Assembly: GCA_030841085.1 (NCBI GenBank)
Contig: JAVEDP010000004.1
Span: 176,404-240,403 of the forward strand
Length of the DNA: 64,000 nucleotides
Reading direction: 5' to 3'
Origin: Pyrinomonadaceae bacterium
GTDB lineage: Bacteria > Acidobacteriota > Blastocatellia > Pyrinomonadales > Pyrinomonadaceae
The translations under genes and the position numbers were made by a program. Every line of letters begins with the position of its first letter. Position 1 is the first letter of the stretch. This document shows positions 61,859-64,000 of this stretch, one piece after another. The notes below the pieces were generated by a model that saw only the letters and a program-made list of their open reading frames with translations, did not search any database and was not told the origin of the DNA.

Positions 61859-62947
61859 ATGAAAATGAAACTTGCGGCCCGCTTTTATTTCCTGGTCACT
61901 GGGGCGGCAATTATTTTGTGCGTCGGCATCTGCTGGCTGGGACCAAACGCCGCAGCTCAGCGTAAAAAGCCGCGGCGCGCGCCAACTGCGCGCAGCACGT
62001 CGACCGCGATCGACTATTCACATTTTTCGCACGCGACAAAAAAGCACCAGGCGGCCTGCAATACCTGCCATAAGGTTCCAACCGAAAACTGGAAAAAGGT
62101 GCGGGACTATCCCGACGTTGCCGACTTTCCCGGTCACGACGCCTGCGTAAGTTGTCATCGCGCGCAATTCTTCAAAGGTGCCAAACCGACAATCTGTTCG
62201 GACTGTCATACAAAAGTCTCGCCGCGTGACGAGGCGCGCTTTGCTTTTCGCAATCCCGGCGGCGCGCGTCAATTCTTGATTGAGTTTCCGCACGACAAGC
62301 ATCAGGACGTAATCGCGCGCCTCTTCCGCAACTTACGATTCGAGACGCAGCCACAATTCGTTCGCGCCGGCTTTAGCACTTCCCATTCTTTTGCCGACGA
62401 GAAAACGAAGCACTACAACAACTGTGAAATCTGTCACGCGCCGCGCACATCGCCCGTCCTGCCCGCGACCGGTTGGCCAGATGCGTTCGCGCCGCCTGCT
62501 GATACTTTCAAGCTCGCGCCTTTAAGTCATGCGTCATGCTTCAATTGCCATTGGGGTTCGCAACAACCTGTCAATGACAACTGCGGCGGCTGTCACAAAC
62601 TTGCGAATCAGCCATCCGTTTGGATGGATTCGACGTCGAGAATTTCTTTGAAGTTTCGACACGGCCGCGAACAACACACGCAGGAATGCACGACTTGTCA
62701 TATCAACATAACAAAGTCAGCAACGTTGCGCGGCTTGAAACCCGACGTCCCAATCACCGCTTGCCTCGAGTGTCACAACAAAGGCCCGGTGCGTTTCGAT
62801 GTAACCAACGAGTTGCTGGCCATCGATAAGAATCGTGATTTCACTTGCACCTATTGCCACACTTCGGACGTGGGTCGGCGCGATCCGCCCGCAAGCCATT
62901 ATTTGATTTCCGGGTTGCCGCCAAAGAAGCGCAAGGATGTGAAATGA
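61859..62947 (+). CDS. Nine-haem cytochrome c (c3/NHL-type), exported
   Basis: A 362-residue protein from ATG 61859 (a second ATG at 61865). Signal helix LVTGAAIILCVGICWLG. Nine CXXCH motifs: CNTCH, CVSCH, CSDCH, CEICH, CFNCH, CGGCH, CTTCH, CLECH and CTYCH, each usually preceded by a distal His. It is a periplasmic electron carrier. The stop overlaps the next gene by 4 nt (ATGA). No Shine-Dalgarno sequence is seen in front of the ATG. Confidence 0.88.
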   Translation: MKMKLAARFYFLVTGAAIILCVGICWLGPNAAAQRKKPRRAPTARSTSTAIDYSHFSHATKKHQAACNTCHKVPTENWKKVRDYPDVADFPGHDACVSCHRAQFFKGAKPTICSDCHTKVSPRDEARFAFRNPGGARQFLIEFPHDKHQDVIARLFRNLRFETQPQFVRAGFSTSHSFADEKTKHYNNCEICHAPRTSPVLPATGWPDAFAPPADTFKLAPLSHASCFNCHWGSQQPVNDNCGGCHKLANQPSVWMDSTSRISLKFRHGREQHTQECTTCHINITKSATLRGLKPDVPITACLECHNKGPVRFDVTNELLAIDKNRDFTCTYCHTSDVGRRDPPASHYLISGLPPKKRKDVK

Positions 62948-63876
62948 GGTTGTTACTCTTCAAGCTTCTGGCAAGACGTCGCGTGTTCGTGTGGGCGCTT
63001 TCTCTGTGCAGCCTTTGTGTCGTCTGTGTCGCTGTGGTGAGTAACTCGGATCAGGCGCTCACCACAAAGACACAGAGGATACAAAGTTTGCACAAAGAGT
63101 TCTTGGTGTTTGCGGCAGCGCCGCAAGATCCAAATCTCGACTACTCAACTTTCAAACACAACAGCCAGAAGCACGCATCGCTGTCCTGTAATGGGTGTCA
63201 TCAACGCAGTGATAACTCAGCTACGCCGCGCTTTCCTGGTCACAAGGCCTGCACGGGTTGCCACGTGGGACAGTTTGTTACGCCGGCCGTTCCGATGTGC
63301 GTGATTTGTCATACGGAAGTAAACAGCTCTAATCCGCCGTTAAAAAGTTTCCCCGCAAAGTTCAACGAGAGCTTCAACGTCAAGTTCGATCACGCGCAAC
63401 ACAACACCGGCAACGCGCGGCCGCAGAGCGGTTGCGCGGCTTGTCACAGCCGCTTGGGCGGACGCGCCGCCGCGGCACTCTCTATCCCGGCGAGTTTGTC
63501 CGCTCACAATCAGTGTTACTCGTGCCATACGCCCAGCAGTAAATCTGCGAGTGGACGCGAAATCGCATCATGCGGTGTGTGCCATGACGAGAAAGGATTT
63601 TCACGGACGGGAACAAACGCACGCTCATTCCGTTATGCGTTTAGCCACGCGAAACATGGCCCAGGCCAGCGGCTTGGGTGCAGCGATTGCCACAACTTAA
63701 TTTCGGGCGCGGCGCAATCGCGGCAGGTTAGTTCACCCGCTCCCAGCGAACATTTTGCCGCGCGCGGCAGTACATGTCTCACTTGCCATAACGGCAAACG
63801 ATCGTTTGGCGGCGACCTGGCGTTTAAGGATTGCAAACGCTGTCACACTGCGGCGACATTCCGCATGCCGCTCTAA
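62944..63876 (+). CDS. Nine-haem cytochrome c, exported
   Basis: A 310-residue protein from ATG 62944, coupled by ATGA to the previous cytochrome. Nine CXXCH motifs: CNGCH, CTGCH, CVICH, CAACH, CYSCH, CGVCH, CSDCH, CLTCH and CKRCH. The signal peptide core LSLCSLCVVCVAVV is encoded by a CTTTGTGTC/CTCTGTG dispersed repeat whose inverted partner encodes the following TTKTQRIQSLHK. The order and haem number resemble the preceding gene, indicating duplication. Confidence 0.88.
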   Translation: MRLLLFKLLARRRVFVWALSLCSLCVVCVAVVSNSDQALTTKTQRIQSLHKEFLVFAAAPQDPNLDYSTFKHNSQKHASLSCNGCHQRSDNSATPRFPGHKACTGCHVGQFVTPAVPMCVICHTEVNSSNPPLKSFPAKFNESFNVKFDHAQHNTGNARPQSGCAACHSRLGGRAAAALSIPASLSAHNQCYSCHTPSSKSASGREIASCGVCHDEKGFSRTGTNARSFRYAFSHAKHGPGQRLGCSDCHNLISGAAQSRQVSSPAPSEHFAARGSTCLTCHNGKRSFGGDLAFKDCKRCHTAATFRMPL

Positions 63877-63892
63877 GTGGCATAGACTTTAG
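63876..63892. repeat. Interrupted half copy of palindromic element R2
   Basis: AGTGGCATAGACTTTAG matches an R2 arm, but then the sequence changes to GAAGCTCTGAATAAG. The junction TTAG fits the YTAR target preference of IS5-group elements. Confidence 0.5.
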
Positions 63893-64000
63893 GAAGCTCT
63901 GAATAAGTTCCTCAAGTTAGTCAATAACCAAGTTAAAATGTCGGCAGCTCAGCCAAAGGAGAACTGCCGAATGAGTCAACCAACATTTGCGGCGCTGGCC
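63893..64000 (+). mobile_element. Probable 5' end of an IS5-family insertion sequence (partial)
   Basis: GAAGCTCTGAATAAGTTCCT resembles IS5-type terminal inverted repeats. Downstream AAAGGAG sits 8 nt before an ATG at 63971 that starts MSQPTFAALA, the kind of N-terminus found in IS5-type transposases. The element leaves the window here, so the other end and the target duplication cannot be checked. Confidence 0.5.
63971..64000 (+). CDS. Start of a probable IS5-family transposase (truncated by the window)
   Basis: Ten codons only (MSQPTFAALA), with a well-placed AAAGGAG ribosome binding site. Identity rests on the context described for the mobile element. Confidence 0.4.
   Translation, partial: MSQPTFAALA

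Overview
The window looks like a chromosomal segment of an environmental acidobacterium, most like Blastocatellia. This is inferred from gene content: an acidobacterial-style exopolysaccharide locus, LVIVD and multihaem cytochromes, tandem GlcG domains and 7-nt repeat arrays. No rRNA or other taxonomic marker is present. No tRNA, rRNA or CRISPR array was recognised.

Layout. Positions 310 to about 47030 are almost all on the minus strand. They start (in + coordinates) with DUF465, rimI and tsaB, then a nucleotidyltransferase and HprK-like kinase pair, TPR proteins, an O-antigen ligase and a WecA/MraY-type initiating transferase. From 11.2 to 44.9 kb lies a large surface-polysaccharide locus: about nine glycosyltransferases, two FkbM-type and three other methyltransferases, a UDP-glucuronate decarboxylase, a second epimerase, a carbamoyltransferase, a glutamine-dependent asparagine synthase, DUF362, a Wzy-like polymerase, a Wzm/Wzt ABC exporter, and Wzc- and Wza-like export proteins. 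A LuxR-type regulator and gmhA follow. From 47.5 kb come mutS and a REP-associated (RAYT) transposase with its repeats. From 51.3 to 63.9 kb is a respiratory or extracellular-electron-transfer-like cluster: three multihaem cytochromes with 27 CXXCH motifs, a carboxypeptidase-regulatory/beta-barrel outer-membrane protein, a tandem GlcG protein, and an RHH/PIN-like pair. The right edge appears to run into an IS5-type insertion sequence.

The most striking layer is repeat DNA. Many intergenic gaps and at least three genes of the polysaccharide locus carry arrays of different 7-nt units (for example AAATCCG, CTCAGCA, CGAAACT, AGGTCAG, TTTGGAC, GTTTGCT). Seven is not a multiple of three, so each array reads as the same periodic heptapeptide in all frames and tends to be either stop-free or blocked in every frame. 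In wzt an AAATCCG array sits exactly where the reading frame breaks, and one extra unit would restore it. Three separate S23-like four-helix-bundle genes each sit between inverted 7-nt arrays that fill the whole intergenic gap directly after a TAG stop codon. This recalls the ORF-in-a-stem architecture of 23S rRNA intervening sequences, here placed in an exopolysaccharide operon.
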